DNA of 64,000 nt, from positions 44,715,835 to 44,779,834 of the forward strand of contig CP136066.1 in the NCBI GenBank assembly GCA_032622095.1. The letters run 5' to 3'. The position numbers and the translations under genes are program-made. The notes beneath the pieces were generated by a model. It was not told the origin of the DNA. It worked only from the letters and a program-made list of their open reading frames with translations, and ran no database searches. Shown one piece after another: positions 44,043-55,251 of the stretch (position 1 is its first letter; every line of letters begins with the position of its first letter). Source of the stretch: Siphonodentalium dalli. Taxonomy: Eukaryota; Mollusca; Scaphopoda; Gadilida; Siphonodentaliidae.

Positions 44043-44795
44043 TTTTTGCGTACATTCTTAGCGAATTCGGCAGCAGCATATGGGTTAATTTATTCACTTC
44101 CGCTGCAGCTAGCGGCTTGTCCGATCGCCGATGGATGCATAGGGGTATTCGCTGCATGATATAATGTCCAATTCCGTGGTCAGGCAGCCAGGGTCGATGC
44201 AGTCGGTGCCTTTTTGGATTTTGCGTACCTGACGGAATCGGCCGCAAGATATGGGTTAACAGTGCCTTGTCCGCTCGAGCTATCGACTTGGAGTTGAAAC
44301 TTTGGTACATTCAGGTCTATTCTGCACGATAGGACATGCCCATCTCGGTCGGCCCCCTGGGGCGGTGCGGTCGGCGGGTGTTATTTTTGTCGTTTTTGCG
44401 TACATTCATAGCGAATTCGACAGCAGCGTATGGGTTAATTTATTCACTTCGGCTGCAGCTAGCGATTTGTCCGATCGCCCATAGATGCATATGGGTATTC
44501 GCTGCATGATATAATGTCCATTTCCGTGGTCAGGCAGCCAGGGGAGGTGCGGTCGGTGCCTTTTTGGATTTTGCGTACCTGACGGAATCGGCCGTAAGTA
44601 TATAGGGGTTAACAGTGCCGTGTCCGCTCGAGCTATCGACTTGGGGATTGGAACTTTGGTATATACATGTCTATTCTGCACGATAGTGCAAACTCCATCA
44701 CACTCTGACCCCTGGTTGAGGTGCGGTCGGTGCGGTCGGGTGCGGACCGGTGCGGTCGGGTGAGGTCGGCTTTTAGTAGGACCGGTTTGGCAACA
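44043..44795. repeat. Two tandem ~351-bp units containing repeat D
   Basis: Unit 1 from 44043 and unit 2 from 44394 both read TTTTTGCGTACATTC(T/A)TAGCG, GGGTTAATTTATTCACTTC, CGCTGCATGATATAATGTCC, TTTTTGGATTTTGCGTACCT, GCTCGAGCTATCGACTTGG and CTATTCTGCACGATAG. The D part (44186-44385 and 44543-44795) is reversed relative to 21150-21386. Unit 2 ends in GGTGCGGTCGG repeats. Opposite-strand frames in both units translate the same repeat and are not genes. Confidence 0.85.
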
Positions 44796-44847
44796 CAAAT
44801 CAGCATCTTGTCTGGTTGGGTCACATAATCGCATTTTGAATCCGCCC

Positions 44848-47805
44848 TAGACCACACGGCACAATCGTTTCGACGATTCTACGACCAATTCCACGATTCT
44901 CCGGCTTGACAACCACGGTGCTACGGCAGTTTAACGATTCTGCGACCTTATTATACGTGATATTTTATGACAAAGTTAGATAAAGGGGCTTTTTACTGAA
45001 TTGGGACGATAAAACTGGGCTTCTTCTTGTATTCGTCGTGTAGAGTAGACTTTGCAGGTACACCAGGTTGACTCGCGGAATACATACGAAGATGAGATCT
45101 ATGCATAAAATGAGTCACAATCGGCTCGGTCAAATCTGGATAATCAGATAAAACCGCGAACTGATCGCAAAAAATCATTTCTTGGGCTACAAAGGGACCT
45201 TAACAGTGCGAAAATTAACATCCAACGTAAGCTTTGATAAGCATAAATGTATTATTTGTCAAATTCGTACCTCTGTTGACGCAATATTCGATTAAACTAA
45301 ACACAGAAATGCAGTAAAAATGTCAACTATTTGGCAACGCCCGCTTCGACCATGACAACGACGATTGTGCGACTCGTTGAACGGTAATTTTCATTTGTAT
45401 ACGACTTATCTGTCACTGATCGGACAGCTTAGTTCTGCGTTTAAGCCCATTATGCTGCATCAATAATGTTTGGAACTGTGCCTTCGTTATACAATGCACA
45501 TGTCCTGGATTCAATTCAGTACTGTGTATTTACTGGTCCCCACATGTGAACTTATGAAGATATAGAGACCAAGTCACATAAGATATTTGTCGCTAAACGA
45601 GCATTCTTAGATTAGAACATGACAAAATTCCCAACTTACATGTACCTGAACATTTTCCTTCTTAGTGCACCCAGCGGTTTTGTAATTTCTGTAAAGTTGA
45701 CTTGTTCATACGAAAATGTCACCACTTAGCCTACCATAACATGAGTTAGTTTAGTCATATTCTGATTAGCAGGTAGGCCCTACATAAAAAGATGTCCTCG
45801 AAAAAATTATTGATCGTTTAGTTACTTTTATAAAGGTGTTTGTATGAAAGTATTAGTTAAAATTCTTCGAAAGAGGGGGCGGTGTGGTTATCAGAAACTG
45901 AAAAATAATGAGCAACACTTTAAAAAAAATCAAAATCAAAGGGATAGATAACAGAAAAATTGCGGTTTTAGTCTACATGTCAAATTTCTGGAGGTGCATT
46001 CCATATATGGATTTATGAATATTCATGAAATACATGCCCGCGTTTACGGAAAATATATAGTGGTAATTAAGGACGGATAATAATGAGTTAGATATAACAT
46101 TTTATAAAACGAGTTTATACCTTTTTTTAAAATATCAAAATCCTTAAAAGAAGCTGAAAATGCATGAAGAATGGATATATTTACGGCGTCGGCCGAGACG
46201 CTTCACAAACGTATACGACAGTATAGCACACTCTGGCTGGCGACGAAAAAATATAGTCCCACAATTTGCCTCTGTTTTTGTATCTATTTTCGTCAATGCA
46301 AAGAAGTTGGACAAAAATTTGCAATATCTAGTGTTGGTGTCATGCGAGGCTTTTCGAAAATAGTATTAATCCGCGCGGTGATTGCTGGTGTGATGCCAAG
46401 TATCCCGGGAAGCACGCACCTATTCGCCATTTAGTGGATATAAGGAAATATGCAATGGCTCTTTTAATGATACAATATATACAATTTTGCCAAAATGAAC
46501 AGACACATTTAAAATGGAACATTATTTTGTCTCGAAGGTGTCTTTACTTCCTCTTATGTTGTGGTAAGGAAATCAATATTATTTTTTTTAATCGCAGTTT
46601 TTCTTTAGCTCGTTTTCCTTGTTAAAATGTGGTTATGTGATCAAGTGGATTTCAAATTCGTCCCAATTATATGCAATTTATTAACCTCGTCCATTAAAGT
46701 CGGTTCAAGCCTCGCTAAGATCACCTCGAATAAACTCATTAGAGATTATATATCCTCCCTCCCCCTCTCTCTCTTCCTCCCTCTCTCACACTCTCTCTCC
46801 CTCTCACCCTCTCTCTCCCTCTATATATACATATATGTATATATTATCATCTCCGATACCTGGATGTCAAAATATGGAATTATACTCATTTTAAATGTGG
46901 AGTTAATTTCTAAGGCGACCCTTCCCCAACATCGATACCACAACGCAACTGAGAATAAGACATGTTGGCGATAAGAAAATACCGAGGCATTGTGAGTCGG
47001 CCGCTAGTTAGGCGTACAGACAGACAGAAGGAAAGTTGTATAGGCGGAAAGGCAATTTAAATCATGTAATGTGTGGTACAGAGATATGGAAATTAAACCT
47101 GTACAGTATAGCAATATGCGATTCGACATTACTTTATTTTCCTCAGCTGGCTCCAAATAAAACGTCTTAATCTCGTAGCCTTGATGTGACTCATATGCGT
47201 ATTCATGTCTATTATAAATAGCGAGCATGACATTCACTAGAAAGCGACTTCTCGTGAGCACAAGTTAATGAAATTTCAATTGCTGGTCGCACAATCGTCG
47301 TTGTCATAGTTGACTACTCGGCGTTGTCAATTGGGTGCGATGATACCCCCGCAAATATGGACACAGACCATCAATCACAGAACTGAGGTGAACATTAGTT
47401 CCGAAAAATCACACAAAGACGTATGGCTATGTTATTATTTGGTTTCCACTCAATTTTATAGGACGTTATATATATATTCTCAGCTCTAAAGACGAATTTC
47501 ACACAGTGATGTGTGTAAAACCAAAACAACCGGTCTATTTATGTCAAAGATTATGTATTGTTGTGCTAACTGTCTAGTGCTGAACTCTTTACAGATTATC
47601 GAATCGAAGATCGCCGTACCTAATAGAAATATAATATATGGTACATTCCTGTCCGTATTTCTGGAATTATTCATTTCTCAATGTTTTTTTCGTGTTTATC
47701 GCATCAGCCTGGTCGCAGAATCGTTAAACCGCCGTAGCACCGTGGTTGTCAAGCCGCAGAATCGTGGAATTGGTCGTAGAATCGTCGAAACGATTGTGCA
47801 TCAAT
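44848..47805. mobile_element. Candidate ~2.96-kb element with ~90-bp terminal inverted repeats
   Basis: Left GCACAATCGTTTCGACGATT ... GTTTAACGATTCTGCGACC (about 44857-44946) is the inverted copy of about 47712-47801, with only two or so mismatches by eye. Further inside, GACAACGACGATTGTGCGAC (45354) pairs with its complement at 47287-47310. The interior is AT-rich with no transposase motif. No clear target duplication was found. It could be a non-autonomous DNA transposon or two converging copies of a smaller repeat. Confidence 0.6.
46757..46825. repeat. CT-rich simple repeat
   Basis: Imperfect (CT)n/(CCCTCT)n tract followed by a TA-rich run. Confidence 0.95.
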
Positions 47806-47989
47806 GGTCTGTTCCACGTGGTGACAGCATCTAGCATGCATGTGGTGATTACCAATTAATGTGTAATAAAGACAAGCTTCCAACTGATGGACAAAGAAAG
47901 AAGCCAAGTGCGATTAGCCTTGTTTATTCTAGGTACATGTATAACAGTTACTGTCATTAAGACAACACATATTATAAATCAATTAGTTC

Positions 47990-49795
47990 GGATTATTCGA
48001 ATTCGAATTGTTTATTAGCAAAGTCAACATCTAAGTTGCAATATGCCATACAACTTATTTACACAACATTATACAAACAATACACAACATACATATATAT
48101 CAATAAATGAGTTCATCATATTATATGATATTGATAATAAATACAAATAATGCTAATACATTTGGGAATATGTTTTCTGAAATGGTTTCATATAATATTT
48201 ACATTATATATAATATAATGTAATACTTGCTTCATGGTAACTTTATAAATGCTAATTTTAAGAAAATGCTCACTCTTTTCAATATACTTATGTTAAGCAG
48301 TGACAGCAGTCTGTAGAATTTATTTCTGTTAGGGTTTTCCCAGTAATACTTCGGTATATAGGTTTCTCGCAGATCGTTGAGTTCAGTACACAAAATAACA
48401 AAATGGTATTCATCACATACATTTTCGCCACATAACGGGCATTTCGTGTCTTTACATGTACTTTTATTCCATCTGCATTGCTCTACCGGTAGTCTGTGAT
48501 TGGCTGTTCTAAATTTCAATAAATACGTAGCTAGATGAGATGGCATATATACTAAGTATCGGCTCAATCTGACAGAATCCTTTATGTTTCGATAAAATAT
48601 GGCACGGCTTGAAATAGACATATCTAGATTGCCGAAGAGGCAACATGTGTGTTGCTCTATTAATTTCGCTTTCATGTGTTTCATGTCTGTCTTGCTTAGT
48701 GGTGACTGATTCTGCCACGCACTTTCCATATTTACTTCTCGCAGAGTTTCTTTGATAAACGAAATCCATTTAATCTTGTTTTGTAGTATGGCATCACCAT
48801 CATTGAGATACCTGAGTAGAAGGAATACATTTTTAGCTAATTCTGATCCTTCGTGCGATACTAGTTTTGACCAATATGATATTGCTCGGCACTTAATTTC
48901 GATCATTACGGGGTATCTCCCCAATTCTGCATATACCATGTAGTTTGGTGTGCTAGACTTCATTGTTGTGATAATTTTGCAGAATTTAAGATGTATGGTC
49001 TCCAAAATTTGAGTTTTCTCGAAACACCAAACTTCACCACCATACAGCATAATCGGCATAATCATAGAGTCAAACAATTTAAACATAATATCTAGAGGCA
49101 GCTGCAGCTTTCTTGTTCTATTCAAAAGGCCATACATTACTCTCGTTGCTGTATTCTGGGTCTGCTTAATCGATTGACAGAATCTACCATTGTAAAATAA
49201 TTTAATACCGAGGTATTTAAATTCTTTTAGAATTTGTATTTCTTGGCCCCTATAAGTGAATATTGGTAAGTTCTTTGACCATTTGTTTGTAAAAATTACC
49301 ATTTTCGTTTTCATTGTATTAACTTGCAGATTCCATGCCTCGGCATAATCAGCGAATGCTGAAAGTGCACGATGCATATTGTCCTCCGAGTCTGAGAGGA
49401 TCACGGTATCGTCTGCATATAATAAACACAATATATTTATAAAACAGCCAATATGTTCAAAGTATTTCTCATCAAAATAGTTCAAGTTTGAGATTGCACA
49501 GTCGCTCAGAAAATTTTGTATATCGTTCACAAACAAAGAAAATAAAAGAGGTGACATTGGTTCACCTTGAAATAAACCAATCTGGCTGATAAAGAAGTCT
49601 GATTGCGAATTATTATTTTTCACACATAATTTTATATTGTCGTACATGCTTCGTATTACCTGTAGTATCTTACCGTTTATATCTGCTTGCATAAGTTTCA
49701 ACCATAGAGCATCTCTCCATACAGTATCAAATGCTTTGCCGGAAATCAATAAAAGTACAATAAATCTTCCGTCCGCTCTGTAGGTATACGTTCAC
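47990..49795 (-). mobile_element. 5'-truncated LINE with intact RT to C-terminal region
   Basis: RT-coding part 48232-49795 on minus. 3' UTR runs down to ~47990, where the minus strand ends in a short repeat of AATTCG (CAATTCGAATTCGAATAATC), the simple-repeat 3' end seen in several non-poly(A) LINE clades. The endonuclease is absent: coding similarity stops near 49795, as expected of 5' truncation during insertion. Confidence 0.85.
48232..49749 (-). CDS. LINE reverse transcriptase, long open fragment (505 residues)
   Basis: Motifs in order: KAFDTVWRDALWLKL (first catalytic Asp), then GLFQGEPMSPLLFSLFVNDI, then LLYADDTVILSDSEDN with the catalytic Y-A-D-D near residue 113, NLQVNTMKTKMVIFTNKWSK, LKEFKYLGI, and thumb/connection sequence. 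Near the C terminus C-P-L-C-G-x3-C-x3-H-x5-C (CPLCGENVCDEYHFVILC) forms the usual zinc-binding knuckle. One base upstream of KAFD is extra: the frame before it reads SGRKIYCTFIDFR. So the copy has at least one frameshift plus 5' loss. It is nonetheless the longest open TE frame here, so the insertion is fairly recent. CR1/I-type group by wording; clade uncertain. Confidence 0.9.
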   Translation of the reverse strand: MISGKAFDTVWRDALWLKLMQADINGKILQVIRSMYDNIKLCVKNNNSQSDFFISQIGLFQGEPMSPLLFSLFVNDIQNFLSDCAISNLNYFDEKYFEHIGCFINILCLLYADDTVILSDSEDNMHRALSAFADYAEAWNLQVNTMKTKMVIFTNKWSKNLPIFTYRGQEIQILKEFKYLGIKLFYNGRFCQSIKQTQNTATRVMYGLLNRTRKLQLPLDIMFKLFDSMIMPIMLYGGEVWCFEKTQILETIHLKFCKIITTMKSSTPNYMVYAELGRYPVMIEIKCRAISYWSKLVSHEGSELAKNVFLLLRYLNDGDAILQNKIKWISFIKETLREVNMESAWQNQSPLSKTDMKHMKAKLIEQHTCCLFGNLDMSISSRAIFYRNIKDSVRLSRYLVYMPSHLATYLLKFRTANHRLPVEQCRWNKSTCKDTKCPLCGENVCDEYHFVILCTELNDLRETYIPKYYWENPNRNKFYRLLSLLNISILKRVSIFLKLAFIKLP

Positions 49796-50399
49796 ACGCC
49801 ATTGCTAATGCAGCCAGGATGTAAGTGACACTCTCGAAATTTGGCAGACTCAATAGCAAGGTGATTAGCCCGATATGGGTCTTGTTTAACAAGGTTTTAT
49901 TGAACCGGGACTGAGACTCCATTTACACATCATTACCTTATTATGTAATCCGATAATCAGATGCAGATCACAACATGCGAAGACATCTCATAAGAGCTGC
50001 CTACTCCAATTTTCAATTAATCAGATATAAGATCACAATAACTACATGTATTCAATTGGAATAACATATATTTTAAATCAAAATGTCACAATCTGGCATG
50101 AACAAAACATAATTAACACCAATATAATTATATTTCACCAAACGATAAGGAAATGCACGGATTCTTTGTATGAAATGTAATAATCTTGCTAATTACAACA
50201 AATGCTGTTTAATTTGAACAAAGATCGACCGATTTTACTGTTGCTACGCTATTAAACAAACGACGATGTCTTACCGGAAATAACACAGGCTCTCAGTGAA
50301 TAGATGCCGTTATCTGATTGGATAATGACAAGATCTACGGAAGGGTCAATTGTGGGTCTGTTATTAGATTCGAGTGGACAAAAATATGTCGTTTGAAAC
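49796..50399. other. No gene seen
   Basis: AT-rich spacer between the LINE and the foldback cluster. No motif or palindrome made out. Confidence 0.4.
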
Positions 50400-50655
50400 G
50401 GGCCTCACCCAAGCCTTGAAAGGGTGTGCCTGTCATTTGCAGAATGAGATCCCCAGAGGGTGAATTTAGTGGGCTAGCATCACCAAATTCACCCTCTGTA
50501 GACCTCATTCCGCTTACACCTCAGCAGAATGAGGTTCCCGGAGGATGAATTGTGTGATGCTAGCCCGCTATTCGGGGTAGCATCACTAAATTCACCCTCT
50601 GGGAACCCCATTCTGCAAATGACAGACACACTATTTCAAGGCTTGGCCTCACCAG
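50400..50655. repeat. Foldback family C, copy 2 (double hairpin with outer inverted repeat)
   Basis: Outer arms AAGCCTTGAAAGGGTGTG...TGTCATTTGCAGAATGAG and complement ending at 50655 enclose two C hairpins (50439-50515 and 50524-50620). The second has the GCTAGCCCGCTATTCGGGGTAGC centre. The first has lost part of its centre. This most complete copy suggests an element of ~255 bp. Confidence 0.85.
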
Positions 50656-50880
50656 GTTATGTTGGCATCTAACCGTGACTTCTTGGCCACGTGTATTTTC
50701 AAGAAGATATCTTCGACTCGCATCAACCAGGCCGACAGTTAAAAGCGGCATTATATTTGGGAAAATTCTGTTCCACAGAAGATTACTCAGCTGGCCGAAT
50801 TTTACGTCATATTTGTCATGGTCTCTATATACCCTTGGCTAAATAAATCTTGTCACTGACTCGAGGCCATATTTTATCAA
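50656..50880. other. No gene seen
   Basis: Short spacer without recognisable content. Confidence 0.4.
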
Positions 50881-51030
50881 TCCAGCTCCGCTTCGTGGTT
50901 TTAGTGCTACAGGTCAAAGTTCTGAAGTAGCATACCAAATATGGATCTTTTGAAATTCACGAATACCACACATGGAATGCTACTCCAGAACTTTGACCTG
51001 TAACACAAAAAACCTCGGAATGGAGCTGGA
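50881..51030. repeat. Palindrome with ~50-bp arms
   Basis: CCAGCTCCGCTTCGTGGTTTT ... ACAGGTCAAAGTTCTGAAGT is answered by ACTCCAGAACTTTGACCTGT ... GGAGCTGG. Loop of ~45 bp. Confidence 0.8.
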
Positions 51031-51473
51031 TGGATCCAATATGACCGCGACTCAATCATAATGCTTATTCGCACATTATTCTTATATGAATCAGGGAACT
51101 AAATGTGTTCCAGAGTCGGAGAGCGAGTGCACCGTGAAGATACACAGGTGATCGTAACTGAAGAATGGTCATCACCTGATACATGTGACACACTATGACA
51201 GGATGAAATCTTGCTTATTTAATTTGTACATCATATCTAAATAATTTAAACTGGTGAATTAAAATTCCAGGTAAACATTTTTACTTCGAGATATAATTTA
51301 AATAGTAAACACATGCATTTTCAGGATCATCTGGTGTCAATCTAGCTGAGTAAATATTACTGGAGTGTGGTCCACAGGCTTCAATACTGTGAATTTGGCT
51401 GAAACGTTAACACTTTCATCTGTGAGAAACCGTTCAGATCAGTGATTCCTATATAGCGCTAATATCCGAATGT
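51031..51473. other. No gene seen
   Basis: AT-rich spacer, no motif. Confidence 0.35.
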
Positions 51474-51485
51474 CGTTCATTTTGA

Positions 51486-51794
51486 TTGATTGATTGATTG
51501 GGGTTTATTGTCGCTTTAGCAACTAAGGCCATATCACGACATTGCCAGTTTTAGTGGTGGAGGAAATCCGCACACTTGCGACTAATCTAACAGTGATTTC
51601 AATGGCTGATAAACTCGTCAACCATGTGCGGCAAACCACCGGCCATCGGCGAGTAACTGGTAACTCCACCAGATAACGATTTCGAGTTACAAAGTCCACG
51701 ATGGAAACATGTGGATTTGAACCCTTATCGCCATCGCTGGAGGGCGAAACGGCTTGGAGTTGTACCCCTAACCGATTGAGCCGCCGATGCCCCC
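51486..51794 (-). mobile_element. tRNA-derived SINE, copy 1, with 12-bp target duplication
   Basis: Minus strand: GGCTCAATCGGTTAGGGG (A-box-like, + 51765-51783) and GGTTCAAATCC (B box, + 51713-51723), then a ~200-bp body and a 3' end GCTAAAGCGACAATAAACCC followed by (CAAT)n. Target duplication CGTTCATTTTGA at 51474-51485 and 51795-51806, perfect. Transcribed by RNA polymerase III and mobilised by a partner LINE in known families. ~90% like copy 2 by eye. Confidence 0.92.
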
Positions 51795-51960
51795 CGTTCA
51801 TTTTGAAGAATATTCTGACAGACATTCAAATTCCACAAACGTGCCAAGTGGGAGACATACAACGTGAGACAAAATGGTGTGTTCGGTATAAATTTTAATT
51901 CACTATTTATTATGACTCTGTAGTTTGTGGTTGGTAAGAACATCATATGTGTAGCTTCCT

Positions 51961-52052
51961 TCATTCGACACATTTACATAATCTACATCCATTTTCGTTG
52001 ACCGCGTAGCCCTTCTCACAAGGGAGGTAACATCCATGAATATCGTCACAGT
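51961..52052 (-). CDS. Terminal exon with an antistasin-like domain (secreted Cys-rich protein)
   Basis: Acceptor CTTTTCTCCCCGCAG-type (AG complement at 52053-52054). The exon starts with two bases completing a split codon, then C-D-D-I-H-G-C-Y-L-P-C-E-K-G-Y, NENGCRLCKC, V, E, stop at 51961-51963. Spacing C-x5-C-x3-C-x2-G-Y-x5-GC-x2-C-x-C is the antistasin-domain pattern (leech factor Xa inhibitor family). In other animals such domains occur in secreted protease inhibitors and matrix proteins. AATAAA follows on the minus strand (+ 51906-51911), ~50 nt after the stop, so the 3' UTR is short. Pairs by phase with the exon at 58005-58130 (G + AC = Asp). Target protease, if any, unknown. Confidence 0.75.
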
Positions 52053-52103
52053 CTGCGGGGAGAAAATATGGTTAAATACACATATCGATCTCAAACTTCT
52101 TTA

Positions 52104-52268
52104 AACCTTCCATTATTTATGCGAGTTTCCCATAGGGAACCTCGCATACACAAGAGAATACATTGACCTAACAATATTTACCTTGATCTGGCAAGCCAGT
52201 CCAATATCTTATATATGCGAGGCTTCCTATGGGGACTCGTATATATAAGAGAATGCACTGGCACAGGA
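52104..52268. mobile_element. Decayed X cassette with a TTAA-type right arm
   Basis: TTTATGCGAGTTTCCCATAGGGAACCTCGCATA and, further on, TATATATGCGAGGCTTCCTATG GGG...GAGAATGCACTGGCACAGGA are worn X hairpins. It is followed by an arm ending ACTATGAAAGGGTTAA at ~52312, different from the A and B arms. Confidence 0.65.
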
Positions 52269-52534
52269 CGTTTAATGCTGCACCAGCGCAGCTCCCACTA
52301 TGAAAGGGTTAAACAATTAAACGGCAGACGCACTTTTTGAATAAATCCATGTAAAAATTTGCTTAAGATTTTCAGCAAAGAATTTCTCTTGAATTATTTG
52401 GTGACAAAACTTGAATTTCTCGTATCCCCATCTGCATTGTATATATATAACCTGAACAGTTATTAAGAGAAGACACAAACAATTGATTTTGATATATTTG
52501 AAAAGTTGTAAATATTATTTTGTTCATCCTTTAA

Positions 52535-52926
52535 CCCTTTACCCAACAGAAGGGCCCTGTGCCAATGCATTCTCTTATATATGCGAGTCGACCATAGGTC
52601 GCCTCGCATATATAAGAGAATGCATTGGCTTAACACATTAAAAATTATAAAATTGTTAAAGAATGTAAGAAAAAATGGTAAAAAGTGTTAAAAAAAGATT
52701 TTTTTTAGGCCAATGCATTCTCTTATATATGCGAGGCGACCTATGGTCGACTCGCATATATAAGAGAATGCATTGGCACAGGGCATAACTGTAACTATCA
52801 CAATGTGGTCAAGGAGCCGGTTCCAATGATATCCATATTTGTATGGTTCTATTGAGACAGACCGAAGATATTTTAGGCTGTTGAAGCTTTATTTGGCCGG
52901 TTTTGGCCGGTTTGTTGGGTAAAGGA
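52535..52926. mobile_element. MITE family B, copy 3 (TTAA duplicated)
   Basis: CCCTTTACCCAACAGAAGGG ... GGTTTGTTGGGTAAAGGA with TTAA at 52531-52534 and 52927-52930. Both X hairpins are complete, with the B-specific right arm. This is the best-preserved full copy. It lies inside the intron of the antistasin-like gene. Confidence 0.93.
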
Positions 52927-53167
52927 TTAAGTACCAAGAACTTAGTTAATAATTTTCAAGCAACAATCTAATCACCAAATAACTCATCACCTTTGCTCTA
53001 TGGGATGATGCTTCATAATGTAGAGTTAAATTATTAATTACATGATAAGAAATCATATCCCCATATAGTACAATGAAGAATAGAGCAGCGAAAAATTTGT
53101 CAGCCCAATGAAATTAAATGTTGGTATACAGGCTAGTTGCATTTCTGAGACCACAGAAAAGTATAGG
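52927..53167. other. Intronic spacer, nothing recognised
   Basis: AT-rich, no motif. Confidence 0.4.
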
Positions 53168-53181
53168 CCCATGCATATGGT

Positions 53182-53489
53182 TGATTGATTGATTGGGGTT
53201 TTATGTCGCTTTAGCCACTAAGGCCATATCACGACATTGCCAGTTTTAATGGTGGAGGAAATCCGCACACTTACGGCTAATCTAACAGTGATTTCAATGG
53301 CTGATAAACTCGTCGACCATGTGCGGCAAACCACCGACCATCGGCGAGTAACTGGCAACTCCACCAGATAACGATTTCGAGTTACAAAGTCCACGATGGA
53401 AACATGTGGATTTGAACCCTTATCGCCAGCGCTGGAAGGCGAAACGGCTTGGAGTTGTACCCCTAACCGATTGAGCCACCGAGGCCCCT
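53182..53489 (-). mobile_element. tRNA-derived SINE, copy 2, with 14-bp target duplication
   Basis: Same structure as copy 1 (B box complement at 53408-53418). Target duplication CCCATGCATATGGT at 53168-53181 and 53490-53503, perfect. Inserted in the intron of the antistasin-like gene in the same transcriptional orientation as the gene. Confidence 0.92.
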
Positions 53490-53757
53490 CCCATGCATAT
53501 GGTGAATGTAACACATTATGTTAAGTAACACATTTCGGGGGACCGTTGGTCACAGTAATATGTAAACAAAACTTGTTATATTTTAACCTAACAAAATTTC
53601 GGACGCTATTAGGTGGTTTTATAACTTTTGTTTTGAAAGATGAAGTGATTGTCATGTTTCAGCCGCTACTTCCACCGTCATCTCCGCTCGTATTCACCAA
53701 CTATGTTACAAATAAGTCCAGGTAGTTTATACAGGGCGACCGAGGCTCCCAGCTAAA

Positions 53758-55251
53758 CCCTGTGCCAATGCATGCTCTTATGTATGCGAGTCGACCACAG
53801 GTCGCCTCCCATATATATAAGAGAATGCAGTGGGAAAAAAAAAATTATATTATTTTTTATAATCGTTAAAGAATGTAAGAAAAAATGAAGAAAAAAAATG
53901 ATAATGATTATTTTAAAGAATGTAAGAAATAATGAAGAAAAAAAATGATAACAAATTGTAATAGAATGTTAGAAATAATGATAAAGAATGATAAAACATT
54001 GTTAAAGAATGTAAGAAAAAATTCTAAAAATTGTTAAAGAATGTAAGAATTTTTTTTATATAAATGATAAAATTGTTAAAGAATATGGAAAAAAATGATA
54101 AAGATTCTTATAGAATGTAAGAAAAAATGATAAAAATTGTTGAAGAATGTAAGAAAGAAATTATAAAAATTGGTAACAATTGTTAAAGAATGTAAGACAA
54201 ATTGATAATGAATGATAAAACAACTGTTAGGCCAGTGCATTCTCTTATATATGCGAGGCAACCTATGGTCGACTCGCATATATATAAGAATTAACTGTCA
54301 TGTTGAGTGTTTTTATGGAGATAACTTGTGTAAAACCCTTAAACCCGAAGGGTTTTACATACAAGTTATCACCACTTACCTCACGGTTACATCTCCATAA
54401 AAATACTCCACATGACAGTTAATCCTTATATTTATATACATTTAGCGAAAAGGCGGATTTTGTAAATGTATTTAAATCGAAAAGTGTATATTGAGAAAAC
54501 CAGCCCAAAATATCCCATAGCACACCAGCTGAGAAGTTATTTTGGTACCATTTGTCACGTGAATTTCCCATTTGTACGTGATGTGTTTTTGTAAGCCGGT
54601 CAAATGCTCTCACCACAGGAGCCTGGAATTTGGTAAAAAAAACCCTCTTTTTTGGCGGAACCAGCACCCGGGACCGCAGGTACAATTGGCAACAATGTTC
54701 GAACAATAACAGTATACAATGAGATGTGCTACATTATTCTGGAACATAAAAGCTGATACATTTCACGCGGATTTACTGTTCAATTTTTGGATTCGAAAAC
54801 GAAAATAATTTATCACTGACAAGCGGAAGGTTTTTATGGAGATGTAATCGTGAGGTAAGTTGTCATAACTTGTGTAAAACCCGAACCTTTCGTGCTTTGT
54901 TTTAGAAATTAATACTACGTGACACCAAAGGTGGTTTTAATCAATTTTCTTTTCTATTGGCAAAACTTAAAACGAACAATTTCAAAACGAGGCTCTTTAT
55001 ATTGACACCAGTGCTGATGATTTATTAAGTCAATCCTGTGCGAGTGTAAATGCGCCCAGAACATTACGCGTTCTTCTTCTCCAAAATCTCAGTATGGCGC
55101 GTCGATGTAATTATCGTTGCAGTTATCACTTTCTTCCGCGTTCACCGGGTTATAACTGCAACTAGTCACGTGGGCGCCGACCAATCTGAATGCTGGATTT
55201 AGTGATAATCACACTCAGTATGTAAATATAAGAGAATGCATTGGCACAGGG
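53758..55251. mobile_element. Free-standing X cassette, expanded inside and split by element E2
   Basis: Starts CCCTGTGCCAATGCATGCTC and ends AGAGAATGCATTGGCACAGGG, with no A or B arms outside. Between the hairpins the TTAAAGAATGTAAGAAAAAATG phrase is repeated about ten times (53865-54200). The right hairpin is interrupted after CGCATATA by element E2 and resumes at 55231. Confidence 0.8.
54285..55228. mobile_element. Foldback element E, copy 2 (longer, inserted in X)
   Basis: Starts TAAGAATTAACTGTCATG, with the AACCCTTAAACCCGAAGGGTT palindrome at ~54330, and ends TGATAATCACACTCAGTATGTAAATA. TA on each side (54283-54284, 55229-55230). It is the reverse of E1 and has ~440 bp more, including a second partial palindrome arm at ~54830-54890. 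E1 is thus an internally shortened form. Confidence 0.8.

Noticed and set aside
48232-49749. Telomerase or other host reverse transcriptase
   Set aside because: Motif wording (FQGEPMSPLLF, LLYADD) and the C-terminal zinc knuckle are those of non-LTR retrotransposons; 5' truncation also fits.
51713-51785. tRNA gene
   Set aside because: A- and B-box-like text belongs to a SINE: it lacks a foldable cloverleaf, continues into a ~200-bp body, and has a tail and target duplication.
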